Part shown: in pieces, positions 1-10,572 of the stretch | Layout of the letters: every line of letters starts with the position of its first letter | Position numbering within the stretch: the stretch's first letter is position 1 | From: Balanoglossus misakiensis | Lineage: Eukaryota > Hemichordata | NCBI GenBank assembly: GCA_040954595.2 | Contig: CM082576.2 | Coordinates: forward strand, 18,414,001-18,478,000 | Direction: 5' to 3' | Length of the DNA stretch: 64,000 nt | Program-made: the position numbers and the translations under genes | The notes under the pieces: generated by a model | What the model saw: only the letters and a program-made list of their open reading frames with translations | Told to the model about the DNA's origin: nothing | Database searches by the model: none

Positions 1-1080
1 CAAAACAGAAATACACTGCACAGTACACAATTGAATTACAGTGGCTACAGATTTTATTGATTTATAAAAAAAAATCTTTTTTTGGTCATATTTCACAGTT
101 TATCTATTAGTTTACCATGTATCTCTATTCTTTTTTTTTACTTTCCATGATTTAATCTCGTTTTTGTGTGTATCTTTTTTTCAATTATGTTTAGTCCTCT
201 TGAGGAGCAGCTGTCACTGAAAACTACTGCCACTGTACTTGCTGACCAGCTGAGGAGATTATTGATTTTCTATATTCTAATCAACAGAATTTATATATTT
301 TTTTAATTATATTTTTATTGAAAAATTATTTGAAGGTTTCTAAATAGGAATGAAACAAATGAATTACGTTTTATATTATAACCCAACATTGAAACATTAT
401 TCCAGTCAATCATGTGATAAAAATTCAAATTATGATCATTTCCGAATTTCATTTGTTTAAAATCATGACACATTTTTTTTCCTATTTAGAAACCTATTCA
501 ACTAACACTTCAGGTGCAATGTTTTACTTTTATTTTATGCTTTAATTACATTTTTATTATCTTTTAGGTTTATTTATTCTTTTACGATTAATTTTTATTT
601 GTTGGCAAAATATTGAGTGTCATTTAATTTTTGTTTATAATAAACTTGGTTTCATATATTATTTAAATACAGCAATCATTTCTTCGCCAAATTGGATTCC
701 AGTGTTATTTTCTTTTATCATTATTTATAAATTATGGGAGTTGATTTGTTAATGGGTATGGGGTTGGATTGTGTGGGTTCGGGGTTGATAAAGTTGAGAG
801 AGAGTTTTGTGCATTGTTATAATAATCATGAATTGAATGTAATTTTATATGAATTGTTTAGTTCTTTGTAATAAAAATTTGATAATCTCAAATAGTGGTC
901 AGTTGTGAGGAGTCATTTATTTCAATTTCATGCCATTTTTATTTTAGCTTTTTGACAATTGGAAGTTTACAAAATTATGCATTTATACAATTAATTTTTT
1001 TCAAAAATACAGTCATTTCAATAAAACAAATTACGAAAGTGGCAACATCATGCAATGTAATTTTAATTTCTTGGCAGTAG
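1..1080. other. AT-rich non-coding DNA
   Basis: This stretch has many poly-T and poly-A runs and stop codons in all frames. I see no recognisable coding exon, RNA gene or transposon end. It is probably intergenic or intronic. Confidence 0.6.
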
Positions 1081-1086
1081 AAACAT

Positions 1087-1300
1087 CAGTGTTTCATCTA
1101 GGGGGAGGGGGGATTCACCCCCTTGTTGACATGATAGCACCCCTTAGGAACTTGTCATGGGGGGGGGCAATGCCCCTTAAAATGATGCTGTGTACATGTT
1201 GGAGATATTACAGTCTGCCTTGGAGAGTGGAAACCCCCCTAAATATTCTGGCAATGGGGGACGTTTCCCCCCTGTTGATGCCATCCTAAATGAAACACTG
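1087..1300. mobile_element. hAT-like MITE, copy 1
   Basis: The element begins CAGTGTTTCATCTAGG and ends with the near inverse CCTAAATGAAACACTG, so it has terminal inverted repeats of about 16 bp. The interior is rich in G and C runs. A diverged reverse-oriented copy lies at 47379-47566 and shares the interior AAAATGATG and AATATTCTGGC blocks. CAGTG termini recall hAT elements, but the flanking 8-mers match only partly, so the superfamily is an inference. It has no coding capacity. Confidence 0.6.
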
Positions 1301-1531
1301 AAATATGAGTTAAGACAAATTAACTATACTCGGTGACTGAAGAAACTGTATAACATAAATAACACCATGTGTATATGACAGATGTCCGGGATATAATTTG
1401 TAAACCTACCACAATATAAAGCGCTTCGACGTAAACATCACCGGCGGTTCAAGTTGCAGAATTTTCATTTGATTTTACCGTTTTACTGTCAGGTTATCTG
1501 GCCGATTCCCCCGATGCTTCTAGATCAATAA

Positions 1532-1908
1532 TTAATCCATACACAAATACCAATTATTCCCTACCTTGATCGAAAATAACGGTTTAAAAACTCCTGACTC
1601 ATCATGACGAAGTACATGAAACTTTGTCCAAGAGCATAAGCCAAATGACATTTGAGGTTTGACGGCGTTCTGATCGTATGGGTTGGATTTCTCCCGCAGA
1701 AGGCGATACCCAGCACCGACAGTAAGTGCACCTTTATAGTGGTGCATCGCCACTGCCAGTACTTGGTGTACGATGAGTGAAGGCATTCTCTGAAGAGTAT
1801 AGTATTGTGACACGATGACCTGGTGATGGTGTTCGCTCGCCTGCTTTTTCGGTTGTGCGGGGCTTGTTGTGTCGCTGTCGTCAAAAATAGTGTAGGCGCC
1901 GAAATCAA
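1532..1908 (-). pseudogene. HIRAN-like domain fragment, frameshifted
   Basis: One frame (1813 downward) reads VAMHHYKGAL, then GYRLLREKSNPYDQNAV. That fits the HIRAN-like pattern of a His/Tyr-Lys core followed by L-x-R-E-x-x-N-P-Y-D-x-N-A-V. A second frame continues with HLAYALGQSF and SQEFLNRYF, which resembles the usual G-H-L-P... second half of the fold. The two halves are in different frames, so a 1-nt shift lies near 1640-1660. HIRAN domains bind DNA ends in HLTF/Rad5-type remodellers, and stand-alone versions are abundant in some invertebrates. No neighbouring exon was identified. The family call rests on a short motif and is tentative. Confidence 0.4.
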
Positions 1909-1909
1909 A

Positions 1910-2708
1910 ATTTATTATTTTTAAAAAGCACTGGTGAAATGTTTTCTTATTGACCCGGAAGCAAGTTTGACTCGTACTTTCGTGTTTTTAATTGACGGGA
2001 TATCCCCAGCGTATTTCACCCCAAAATTACATTTGAATAAAAAGGTCGTAATTTTCATACCAAAGAGCGGGAAAAGACGTATTTCCAAAGAAGTCATTTG
2101 TCAGATCGCGTTCTACATATTAACGATATGTTAATTTTTATGCTAATAAGCAACTCCTAATATGGGTCATCGATGCGACTGTATTATACGGTAGGTATTT
2201 CACTCAGTGATATACCCCGTCTTGAACTATTTAGGAGAATACGCTGAAATCATCACACAGCCTTGACTAGGTGATCGGCGTGATAGTTCGCTGCGCGCGC
2301 GAGCGACGTACGGGGCATAGGACTTTAGTGGAGAGGGATGTTGTAAAATTGGGTTATTAGAAGCTGTAATAAAGTTTTCAAAGCTGGAGTTTTTTGTCAT
2401 GTTGAATGTATCACATTTACTTCTTCGGAATTCTCAATGCGAAATAATCGTTAACATGATATTTTGAAAGAGAACGTAGGCAATTGTATTTAGAATGCAG
2501 ATGTGCCCATCGTAATGAAAGCTGCCAGCCCCCTGAGAATAATACTACGGCCTACACGTTGATCACCTGATCGCATCGCCCTGTCTCACTTGGCTATGGG
2601 TGCCTGCCGTGATCCAAGGGCGCCCGGTTCAAATTTCTGGCCGTGAAATTGTTTTTCTCGACGCATTTTCGCAAATTGTATTGTTTTATAGGTAGGCATG
2701 TATGATAA
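1910..2708. other. Non-coding, with a small CpG-rich patch
   Basis: No supportable gene. A short GC/CpG-rich stretch with alternating GC lies near 2290-2315. The rest looks like unique intergenic sequence. Confidence 0.5.
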
Positions 2709-2836
2709 AGGGGTTATTACACGAATTTTGGTCGATAACGCGAGTGATGTCCGTATATCGTGCAAAGCAACGAGTCAGAATACGGACATCACTCGAATAC
2801 GACGCGTTATCGACCAAATTTAGTGTAATAACCCCT
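2709..2836. repeat. Foldback repeat with ~50-bp arms
   Basis: The left arm starts AGGGGTTATTACAC and runs through GGTCGATAACGCG and GTGATGTCCGTAT. The right arm is its inverse and ends GTGTAATAACCCCT. The loop is about 28 bp. The whole 128-bp unit would fold into one long hairpin and is probably a small foldback MITE. Confidence 0.75.
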
Positions 2837-3189
2837 AATTATCTTCCGCTGTCAAAACAATCTTCTGGAAAGTTGACTATACATGAAACACGGTAATATG
2901 GTATGGTATGGTTTGGGCATCGTTTAGAGGTTATAAACGGCTAGCGAGGGTATTTGGTTGCGGATATAAGACCTCTCAGGTGAAAATTAGCATATTTGGC
3001 GGGAAATAATCACCGAGCGATTCTAACTTGAAGTTCGGAAAGGCGAAAAAAAGTCGACTGGGCTGGATTTGGATTACACGGCCACCCTGCACTTTTGCTT
3101 GAAAATATTAAAGCATATTACCTCATATGAGATTCTAGACGGCAACAAACTTCAACTGCACCACAAAAGAGTTATTATGCGTGTTGTGT

Positions 3190-4212
3190 GTAAGGGCATA
3201 ACACAGACACTATAAGTTGTGTGAAGGGGTAAATCGATTAACCATGTTAGAAATGTACTCCAGGGTAAGGCCATGAATGGCATTGATGTACTCCAGGGTA
3301 AGGCCATGAATGGCATTGTATTTAAGAAGCAATATCTTGTAATCAATCATGGCACAAACTGGTAGCCAATCCAGAGTGATGAGGGCAAGAGTGATGTGTT
3401 CAAACTTCTTCGACCGGGTGATGATATTTGCTGCTGTGTTTTGTAATCACTGAAGTAGATTTACTGCAGATTGAGGAAGACCAAACAGTAACGAATTGAA
3501 GTATTCAAGTTTGGTTGAAAGAACTACACGAATTCAATCCTTAGAAGATAGGTACTTTCGTATTGATCCGATGTGTCGACGATAAAAAAACGTGGACATA
3601 CATGTATTCTTGATGGGCTGGTTATAAATATGGATACTATCAAAGACAGCTCCCAGATTACACGTTGCTGTTACCAGAGAGATGGATGCAGAGCCCATGT
3701 TGGAGGATGGAATAGGATCAAGAAGATGAGCGAATATCAACGACTTCGGTTTTGTTTAGCTGTACTTTATTCAGTGTCATCCATGCCTTCGATGCAGATC
3801 TCCAGAGATTGGACGATAGAGGGTGGATCTTGCGGAGAAAAAGCAAGGTATAGTAGTTTATCATCGGCGTACTGATGAAATTGTGGTTGTGGTGACGATT
3901 CAGTTTACAAAGTGGGGCTATATAAATGGCGAAGAACAGAGGGCCAAGGGCAGAGCCGCGTAGGCCCAATACGATAGGTGAATGTGAACTTGCAGTGTTT
4001 TCGATGATTACAGTTTGGTATCTATTTTGAATGTAAGATGTTAAACCATGTTAATACTGTGTCTGTAATGCCAAGGTTCGATAGTCTACGAATAAGTATC
4101 CCGTGATCAATGGAATCGAATGCGGCGGAGAGGTCAAGTAAGATCAGTAGTGCATACTTTTCAGAGTCGTACTACCGCTGGAATATTATTGTAGTTCATA
4201 CATCAGGGACAT
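3190..4212 (-). pseudogene. Decayed LINE reverse transcriptase (CR1/Rex/L2-like), C-terminal part
   Basis: On the minus strand, from right to left, the fragments are [19 protein letters not shown] (RT motif with catalytic Asp), GSALGPLFFAIYIAPL (the PQGSVLGPLLF block), a W-M-x-x-N-K-x-x-L-N-K-T-E-like segment, then HITLALITLDWLPV and YKILLLKYNAIHGL, the typical C-terminus of CR1/Rex/L2 ORF2. Stops and frameshifts break it throughout. Its 5' side ends where a gypsy LTR begins at about 4213, so the LTR element probably landed in it. The clade is tentative; the RT identity is firm. Confidence 0.75.
3255..3320. repeat. 33-bp unit duplicated in tandem
   Basis: GTACTCCAGGGTAAGGCC followed by ATGAATGGCATT occurs twice back to back (3255-3287 and 3288-3320). 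It is an in-frame 11-codon duplication inside the LINE relic on the opposite strand. Confidence 0.85.
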
Positions 4213-4706
4213 TGTAGCGATGAGGTAACGGCCTGTGACGAGAACAGTGATCCACGGAGACACGTATCTGATTCACGTTCATTTATTGTCGAGAAGTACT
4301 CCAGTACATCAAATATGTCCAGTTAAGTATGTGAGGAAGGAAACGAGCTCAGTAGCCTGAGGTACATACATCTCCCGTTAGATTATTCTCCTCCCCCAAC
4401 TTTGCAAACAAAGTTCTCTTATAATTACTTTTCTCAAGGCGTGGTTAATCATGTCAAATATCACAAATACAATGTGTTACAATTTCATAAGGCATCAATT
4501 CAACTATATACGTACCAAATTACATAGAGCGTTATATAATAAAGTCAGTTCGATGATGATTGACACTCAGAGCAGTCAATTTAACACCAGTTCCCCCTAT
4601 CTACTTCAAATACATAAAATAAAAATACTATCAAACATTGACATTCCCGAGCTTTAAGTATAATTGACCCTTAAAATCATATTTGACCTTTGTACAGATC
4701 ATAACA
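4213..4706 (-). mobile_element. LTR of a Ty3/gypsy element (family G, 3' LTR of minus copy)
   Basis: Read on the minus strand it starts TGTTATGATCTG, just after a purine-rich tract (AAAACAAGGGGAT, about 4707-4722) suited to a polypurine primer, and it ends near ...CGCTACA, giving TG...CA ends and about 494 bp. Its 3' portion (GAGAATAATCTAACGGGAGA ... CGTGGATCAC) recurs on the plus strand at 6775-6925, which supports it being an LTR. The outer boundary is an estimate. Confidence 0.6.
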
Positions 4707-5459
4707 ATCCCCTTGTTTTAAAGCAATGCGTCCCGCATTGGACACAAGTTTCTTAATTAAGAAGATAATGCAATAAAATACAACTTGCTAAATCGGTTAT
4801 CTCTGTGGTTTCTTTATACAAACACATAACCATTACAAGGGACTATTTACACAAACTGGGCCAACTATTTAGGTCATCAAACGAACGAAAAATTCAACTC
4901 AAAACATTTTTCTCCAGTGTTAAAATCTCTGCAACTTCAAACTTCACTGGTAATTTCTTTATAACTTAAATACATCAACACATTTAAACAGAGTGACACG
5001 GGAACCAGGTTGCATAGCACATACAACTAAACTCAGCAAACAACGGATAAAAAATGTCATTCGACAACTTGCGTAACATTTAAACGAATCAAGGGACACG
5101 CCAATCGTATTCTCACTCATACAGACTGGCCAACACTCATACCTCTCAGTCGTGTTCAAAATCTCATTTCAGTCAACCACGTGTCTCCATTTTCCGTGTT
5201 TTTTTTGTTACGCGCATATTTCTCTGTCCATAGATTTAAATGTGCAAGTGTGCTATAACCCGTTTCCCCTTTATCTTTACAGGATTTCTCATCAAATACT
5301 CTTTTGCAATTTCATTCAAATTGTCTTCATCCTCCCACGTATTATGTTTGGTTGAATTATTCTTCCACTTAACCAAATACTGTAATATCCCATTTCTATG
5401 TCGACCCTTCAACACATTTTCTATTTCGTAAATGGCTCAGAAGCTTTGTTCTGACAATT
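4707..5459 (-). other. 3' untranslated region of gypsy family G
   Basis: This lies between the integrase stop codon and the polypurine tract/LTR of the minus-strand gypsy copy. I see no conserved coding domain. Confidence 0.45.
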
Positions 5460-6731
5460 TCAATTGTTATTAGTTTCATCGATAGCACTGGGATTTGTCC
5501 TTGACGACAAATCTCTCAATTCCAATCCCTCAATTTGATCAGAACCATTCTCTGATTCATTTATGTCTGCTTTAGGACTTTGACATATTTCGGTCCCATT
5601 TTCATAATTTTTGGTATCTGGTGAGGATGAGTCAAACTCTGAGGGGCGCAAATAAGCTCTTTTTAGCCTATTCACATGTATGCCTTTACGATAATTCCTG
5701 GTGCTATTGATGAAACGTAACTTGTAATTAACAGGACCCGCCTTCTCAGAAATAATGTAAGGACCTGTCCACTTATGTACGAATTTCTTATTAACTCCTG
5801 GTTTAACATCAGGTGTGTATAAATATACAGGATCCCCCACTTTAAGATTTTGTGACCGTTGGATATTTTGATCATAACGGTCCTTCATATTCTGTCGACC
5901 TATATTCTCTTTGGCGATTTTATGAGCTATCTCCCTCTTAGCAGCTAAATGTTTAAGGTGTGTATCTATATTTCTTGTCCTCCCCTCAACTGGCTGGAAT
6001 TCAACATCCATGGGCAATGTGGGATGCCGACCTTATAACACATAATACGGGCTGAACCCACTGGACTCTTGAGGACTAACTCTATACGCGAAAAGCACTG
6101 AACTTAGGTACCGATCCCAATCTTTCTGTTTACTATCAACAAACATGGACAGCATGTCGACTAGGCAACCATTGAAACGTTCTGTAAGGCCATTGGTCTG
6201 TGGACGATAAGGGGTAGAAACTTTACTCTGGATGTTGAAATATTTGCAAGTTTCGTGAACTACCTGGGATAAAAAAATTCGATCCTTCATTACTCAGCAA
6301 AACTCTGGGGCTTCCATAAGTAGCAATTACTTCATCAAACAAGATCTTAGCAACTGTCAGCTCGTGCATTACGTAATGGATATGCTACTGGAAACTTACT
6401 TAAGTAATGAGTAAGTACTAAGATGTATTTATGGCCATCATAAGTTCTAGGGAGGGGTCCCACAATATCCATACCTAGTCGGTCCCAGGGTCCTGATACT
6501 GGAATAGGTAACAACTTAGCATGAGTAGGGGGTGTGGCTCTCTTTCGTGTGTGACAATGTGCGCATGTCTTTACGTACATGTCAACATCCCGGGGCATCC
6601 TTTCCCAAAAATACCTCTGTCTTAAAACTCCCAACGTTTTAGTGTATCCTAAATGTCCCGCTAAAACACAATCATGAGCCCACCGCAGCACATAATTTCT
6701 TGAGGACTTAGTTATCACAACCTGTCTAACA
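5460..6731 (-). pseudogene. Ty3/gypsy integrase, frameshifted copy
   Basis: Three consecutive minus-strand frames cover an integrase. The first (6718-6347) has the HHCC zinc region (H-L-G-Y then C-A-H-C) and the first catalytic Asp in RLGMDIVGPLPRTYDG. The second (6290-6033) has PYRPQTNGLTERFNG with the catalytic Glu. The third (6017-5460) is the C-terminal domain (VGDPVYLYTP, then WTGPYIIS). Frameshifts separate the frames. The expected second catalytic Asp is Asn (LLSNEG), as in the sister copy at 15901-16829. The start, RT and RNase H are missing upstream, where plus-strand gypsy sequence begins instead. It is not functional. Confidence 0.85.
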
Positions 6732-6774
6732 CAATCTAATTAACCAGCTGATTTCCCCTTGTTTCCAAAGATGG

Positions 6775-6925
6775 AAGAGAATAATCTAACGGGAGATGGG
6801 AGTACCTCAGGCTACTGAGTTCGTTCCCTTCCTCATGTACTTTACTGGGCGTATTTGATGTACTATAATAATTATGGATAATAAATGAACGTGGATCAGG
6901 TACGTGTCTCCATGGATCACCTGGA
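6775..6925 (+). mobile_element. Partial gypsy LTR, plus orientation
   Basis: The sequence from GAGAATAATCTAACGGGAGA to CATGGATCAC is the inverse of the inner part of the LTR at 4213-4706, with scattered differences. It joins pol sequence directly, so the rest of the LTR, the primer site and gag are deleted. Confidence 0.65.
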
Positions 6926-8010
6926 AGTGAAATGGTTATTCCAGTGAAAGTGCCGTATAAATATTTTACTGGAGTTTTAGATTTTATTTCTGATAAACGA
7001 ACACGATTAACGCCGGGTATTTTGGCAGCTAAGGTGTTGGCCTATTCGAATAAGAATTTTCTTCCCATGCGAGTTGTAAACACTTTGGATACAGTGGTCA
7101 AAATTAAGAAAAACAGTGTTGTTGGAAAGTTTTCGCCCTTGCCCTGTAATAGTCGAATAATCCCACTCGATAATAATGCCATTAATTGTGTCTCACCTGA
7201 AGGGCCCCATACACAGAAAGAGACGGATTATTTGATGGGTCAATTGAAGCTTAATGAATTAGAGATAACTAAGGCTCAGCGTAAACAGCTTAGAGATGTT
7301 TTACTGCACAATATAGAAGCTTTTGTTGAGTCTAGTGGTCGTTTAGGTAACTGTGATGTAATCAAACATAGAATACGATTACAAGAGGGCGCTGCCCCGT
7401 TCCGTCGACCTTACCGAGTAACGCTTGAGAAAATACGTGAACTTGAGCGACAAGTTGATCAGCTGTTAGAACTAAATATTATCGAGTCGTCTACTTCACC
7501 GATTGCTAGTCCAATAATTTTAGTCAAAAAGCCTGATGGTTCGTGGCGTTTTTGCACAGATTTCCGTCATTTAAAAAATATTACAGTGCCTGATTCGTTT
7601 CCCTTACCCAGAACGGACGAATATCTTGAAATGTTAGGCAAGAATAAGCCTCAGTATTTTTCGACGCTAGACTTACAGTCAGGATTTTTTCAATTGGAAT
7701 TAGATGAAGAAAGTACACCAAAAACAGCTTTTGTCACACATCAAGGTTTATATCAATACAGGAGACTTGCCCAGGGGTTGCGAAATAGTCCCATGGACAG
7801 GTCCTTACATTATTTCTGTGAAGGTGGGTCCTGTTAATTACAAGTTACGTTTCATATATAGCACCAGGAATTATCGCAAAGTCATACATGTGAATAGACT
7901 AAAAAGAGCTTATTTGCACCACTCCGACTTTGACTCATCCTCATCTGATGAGTCGTGTGAAGAAAACGGTGTCCCAGAAACCACAAATTATGAAAATGAT
8001 ACCCTAAAAT
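6926..8010 (+). pseudogene. Chimeric gypsy fragment: RT 5' half joined to integrase 3' end
   Basis: The first frame (6932-7797) carries the RT N-terminal half: the linker after protease, ELNIIESSTSPIASPIILVK, WRFCTDFRHLKNITV, FSTLDLQSGFFQL with the first catalytic Asp, and the QGLRNSP turn. RT then stops abruptly, and near 7798 the sequence switches, in another frame, to the integrase C-terminus (WTGPYIIS, NYKLRFIYSTRNYRK, HVNRLKRAYL). The YxDD half of RT, RNase H and most of integrase are absent. The missing partners of both halves occur joined in reciprocal fashion at 15901-16829. Confidence 0.85.
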
Positions 8011-8587
8011 TGGTGCTTGACACAGAACATGTTTTAATTTCTCGAATGCATGTTCGCATCTATCATCTCATTCAAATTTCGTGTCCTTTCCCAACAATTT
8101 ATGTATAGGCCTAGCAATGATCGAGAAATTCTTTATAAACTTTCTAAAATAATTGGGCCAACCCAAAAATTATTTCAACTGTGTGACAGTATGAGGACGG
8201 GGATATTCTTTAACAACTGTTACTTTACTCTTGTCAGCCGCAATTCCATCCTTACCAGTAGGACAAACCTCCAAATTTAGCGACTGCCTACAATATGTCT
8301 GCGCATGCTCACACCCTGTATTTGCATATACTGACGTCTCTGGCATGGAAATGCGGAAGTATTTGTCGAAGTTCGCTCTTGGATGTTATCGGCCTGCTTT
8401 TGATGTTATGTACATCGACTTTCGGGTATTTTCGGTTTGAACTTGTACGTCACACCCTCCCTTCCAGCATGGTGTCGTGTAAACAGGGTAAGTAAAAAAA
8501 TTCAGTCGAATTTCATGAAAATCGATGTCCGTGTGACCATTTGCCCGCCATGATTCGAATCGACATAACAAGCAATAGAACGTACCA
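8011..8587. other. Unassigned spacer between gypsy and Ngaro elements
   Basis: No conserved domain is visible. A 30-bp block at 8256-8285 (CAGTAGGACAAACC ... TTTAGCGACT) is repeated exactly, inverted, at 14739-14768 beside the other gypsy fragment. Confidence 0.5.
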
Positions 8588-8721
8588 TATTTAAAGCCGC
8601 ATCACTACGCGATATATATCCGCATATGCTAATTTATTATGAATATTCATGAGAACCCGTATAAAAGTTAGCGAATATCCGCACATGGGCTCAGTACCAT
8701 TCCTTAACCACGGAGGCAGCA
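8588..8721 (+). repeat. Ngaro split direct repeat A1
   Basis: About 134 bp from TATTTAAAGCCGCATCAC to GGAGGCAGCA, nearly identical to A2 at 12852-12987 (A2 has a small insertion near CCACAGGAGG). Confidence 0.9.
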
Positions 8722-8734
8722 TATAGCAGAGAAG

Positions 8735-8974
8735 ATGGCTCAACCACCGGTACGGGTAAACCCGCCACCACCACCACCGGGCACAGAAGAGGCACAGCCG
8801 AGTGCAACCCAAGCTGTTGCAGCGTTCCTAGCTGCACACAGGCCTTCTACCAGCCAAAGTAGTAATGCCGGCTCCCAATCTCAGCAAACTCAGCAAAGGG
8901 CGACGAGCCGACCAGATATTCAAGTTCCGGGTCCGAGTCGTCAAGGGAACGCTCAAACGACCGCAGATAATGAG
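8735..8974 (+). CDS. Ngaro Gag, exon 1
   Basis: Exactly 80 codons run from ATG at 8735 to ...ADNE. The ATG lies 13 bp after the A1 repeat and begins MAQPPVRVNPPPPPPG, a Pro-rich and then Gln/Ser-rich disordered N-terminus typical of structural proteins in this group. The exon ends at GAG|GTACAT in phase 0. Reading on past the donor gives only a short unrelated tail with a stop at 9070. Joined to 10573 it gives a 256-residue Gag with a zinc knuckle. The start is chosen because it is the first ATG after A1. Confidence 0.7.
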
Positions 8975-9235
8975 GTACATATAAATCCTATCTCGGGTAC
9001 ACCTTATTTATTGTTCATTCCGATGTCTAGATTTGTACGTTTCATTCGGCATGCCCCATTGCTTTGTTAACGGGTTGTTCTCGACGCCCATTATACTACA
9101 GCGTACACCTGTTGAATTCCTGCATGCCACCTGCCCCCAATGTGAATGTTTGTATCCTCATTGAATATGCATGGAGTGGAAAACCGTGACATGGCCCCAC
9201 TGCCAGGTGCCTGTACATTTTCGATAGAACAATGC

Positions 9236-10328
9236 GGCCCAGTTTTATGAAATAGAGCATTGGGGCTCGGTTATTGACATAGAGCAGTGAAGCTCGGTTA
9301 TTGAAATAGAGCAGTGAAGTTCGGTTATCGAAATAGAGCAGTGAAGCTCGGTTATTGAAACAGAGCAGTGAAGCTCGGTTATAGAAATAGAGCAGTGGAG
9401 CTCGGTTATTGAAACAGAGCAGTGAAGCTCGGTTATAGAAATAGAGCAGTGGAGCTCGGTTATTGAAATAGAGCAGTGGAGCTCGGTTATTGAATTAGAG
9501 CAGTGAAGCTCGGTTATTGAAATAGAGCAGTGGAGCTCGGTTATTGAAACAGAGCAGTGAAGCTCGGTTATAGAAATAGAGCAGTGGAGCTCGGTTATTG
9601 AAATAGAGCAGTGGAGCTCGGTTATTGAATTAGAGCAGTGAAGCTCGGTTATTGAAACAGAGCAGTGAAGCTCGGTTATTGAAATAGAGCAGTGAAGCTC
9701 GGTTATAGAAATAGAGCAGTGGAGCTCGGTTATTGAAACAGAGCAGTGAAGCTCGGTTATTGAAATAGAGCAGTGGAGCTCGGTTATTGAAACAGAGCAG
9801 TGAAGCTCGGTTATAGAAATAGAGCAGTGGAGCTCGGTTATTGAAATAGAGCAGTGGAGCTCGGTTATTGAAATAGAGCAGTGGAGCTCGGTTATTGAAA
9901 CAGAGCAGTGAAGCTCGGTTATAGAAATAGAGCAGTGGAGCTCGGTTATAGAAATAGAGCAGTGGAGCTCGGTTATTGAAACAGAGCAGTGAAGCTCGGT
10001 TATAGAAATAGAGCAGTGGAGCTCGGTTATTGAAACAGAGCAGTGAAGCTCGGTTATAGAAATAGAGCAGTGGAGCTCGGTTATTGAAATAGAGCAGTGG
10101 AGCTCGGTTATTGAATTAGAGCAGTGAAGCTCGGTTATTGAAACAGAGCAGTGAAGTTCGGTTATCGAAATAGAGCAGTGGAGCTCGGTTATTGAAACAG
10201 AGCAGTGAAGCTCGGTTATAGAAATAGAGCAGTGGAGCTCGGTTATTGAAATAGAGCAGTGGAGCTCGGTTATTGAATTAGAGCAGTGAAGCTCGGTTAT
10301 TGAAATAGAGCAGTGAAGCTCGGTTATG
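9236..10328. repeat. 27-bp minisatellite, about 40 copies
   Basis: The unit is approximately AGCAGTGAAGCTCGG followed by TTATTGAAATAG. Variants differ at a few fixed places: CAGTGA or CAGTGG, TTATTG or TTATAG, AAATAG, AAACAG or AATTAG. The variants are not random. AAACAG units are usually CAGTGA and are often followed by TTATAG and then a CAGTGG unit, which implies higher-order units of two to four monomers. Confidence 0.95.
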
Positions 10329-10374
10329 AATTTAAAGCAGCGAGGCTTTGATTAGGAAACCTAGCAACGAGATT

Positions 10375-10377
<3 letters not shown>

Positions 10378-10406
<29 letters not shown>

Positions 10407-10407
10407 T
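10378..10407 (+). repeat. Poly-A run
   Basis: An uninterrupted A tract of about 29 bases just after the minisatellite and inside the putative gag intron. A second A tract lies at about 11300-11336. Confidence 0.9.
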
Positions 10408-10572
10408 GTATTTGTATACAAAATAACAATAATGAAGCAATGAGGCTCATAATGAAATGAAGGTACGAGGCTCTGAAAGGAAGGAGAATTGATTTAAAAT
10501 AATGTTAACCTTTGTACATGGGCGTTAGTGTTACTGTGATGTACTCATTACAAAACGATGATTGTATTGTAG

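Larger units (their letters stand above)
8975..10572 (+). other. Apparent intron in Ngaro gag
   Basis: The donor is GAG|GTACAT and the acceptor TTGTATTGTAG|GTGAAG. The intron is 1598 bp and phase 0. Removing it joins a disordered N-terminus to a Leu/Glu/Lys-rich coiled coil in frame. It contains the 27-bp minisatellite and a poly-A run. The intron status is inferred from the splice signals and frame. Confidence 0.6.

Noticed and set aside
5240-5431. Small hydrophobic frame with Cys near the gypsy 3' UTR
   Set aside because: Low-complexity AT-rich translation opposite the element; no support.
9236-10328. CRISPR-like array
   Set aside because: The units are contiguous 27-bp repeats with no unique spacers, in a eukaryotic intron-bearing element.
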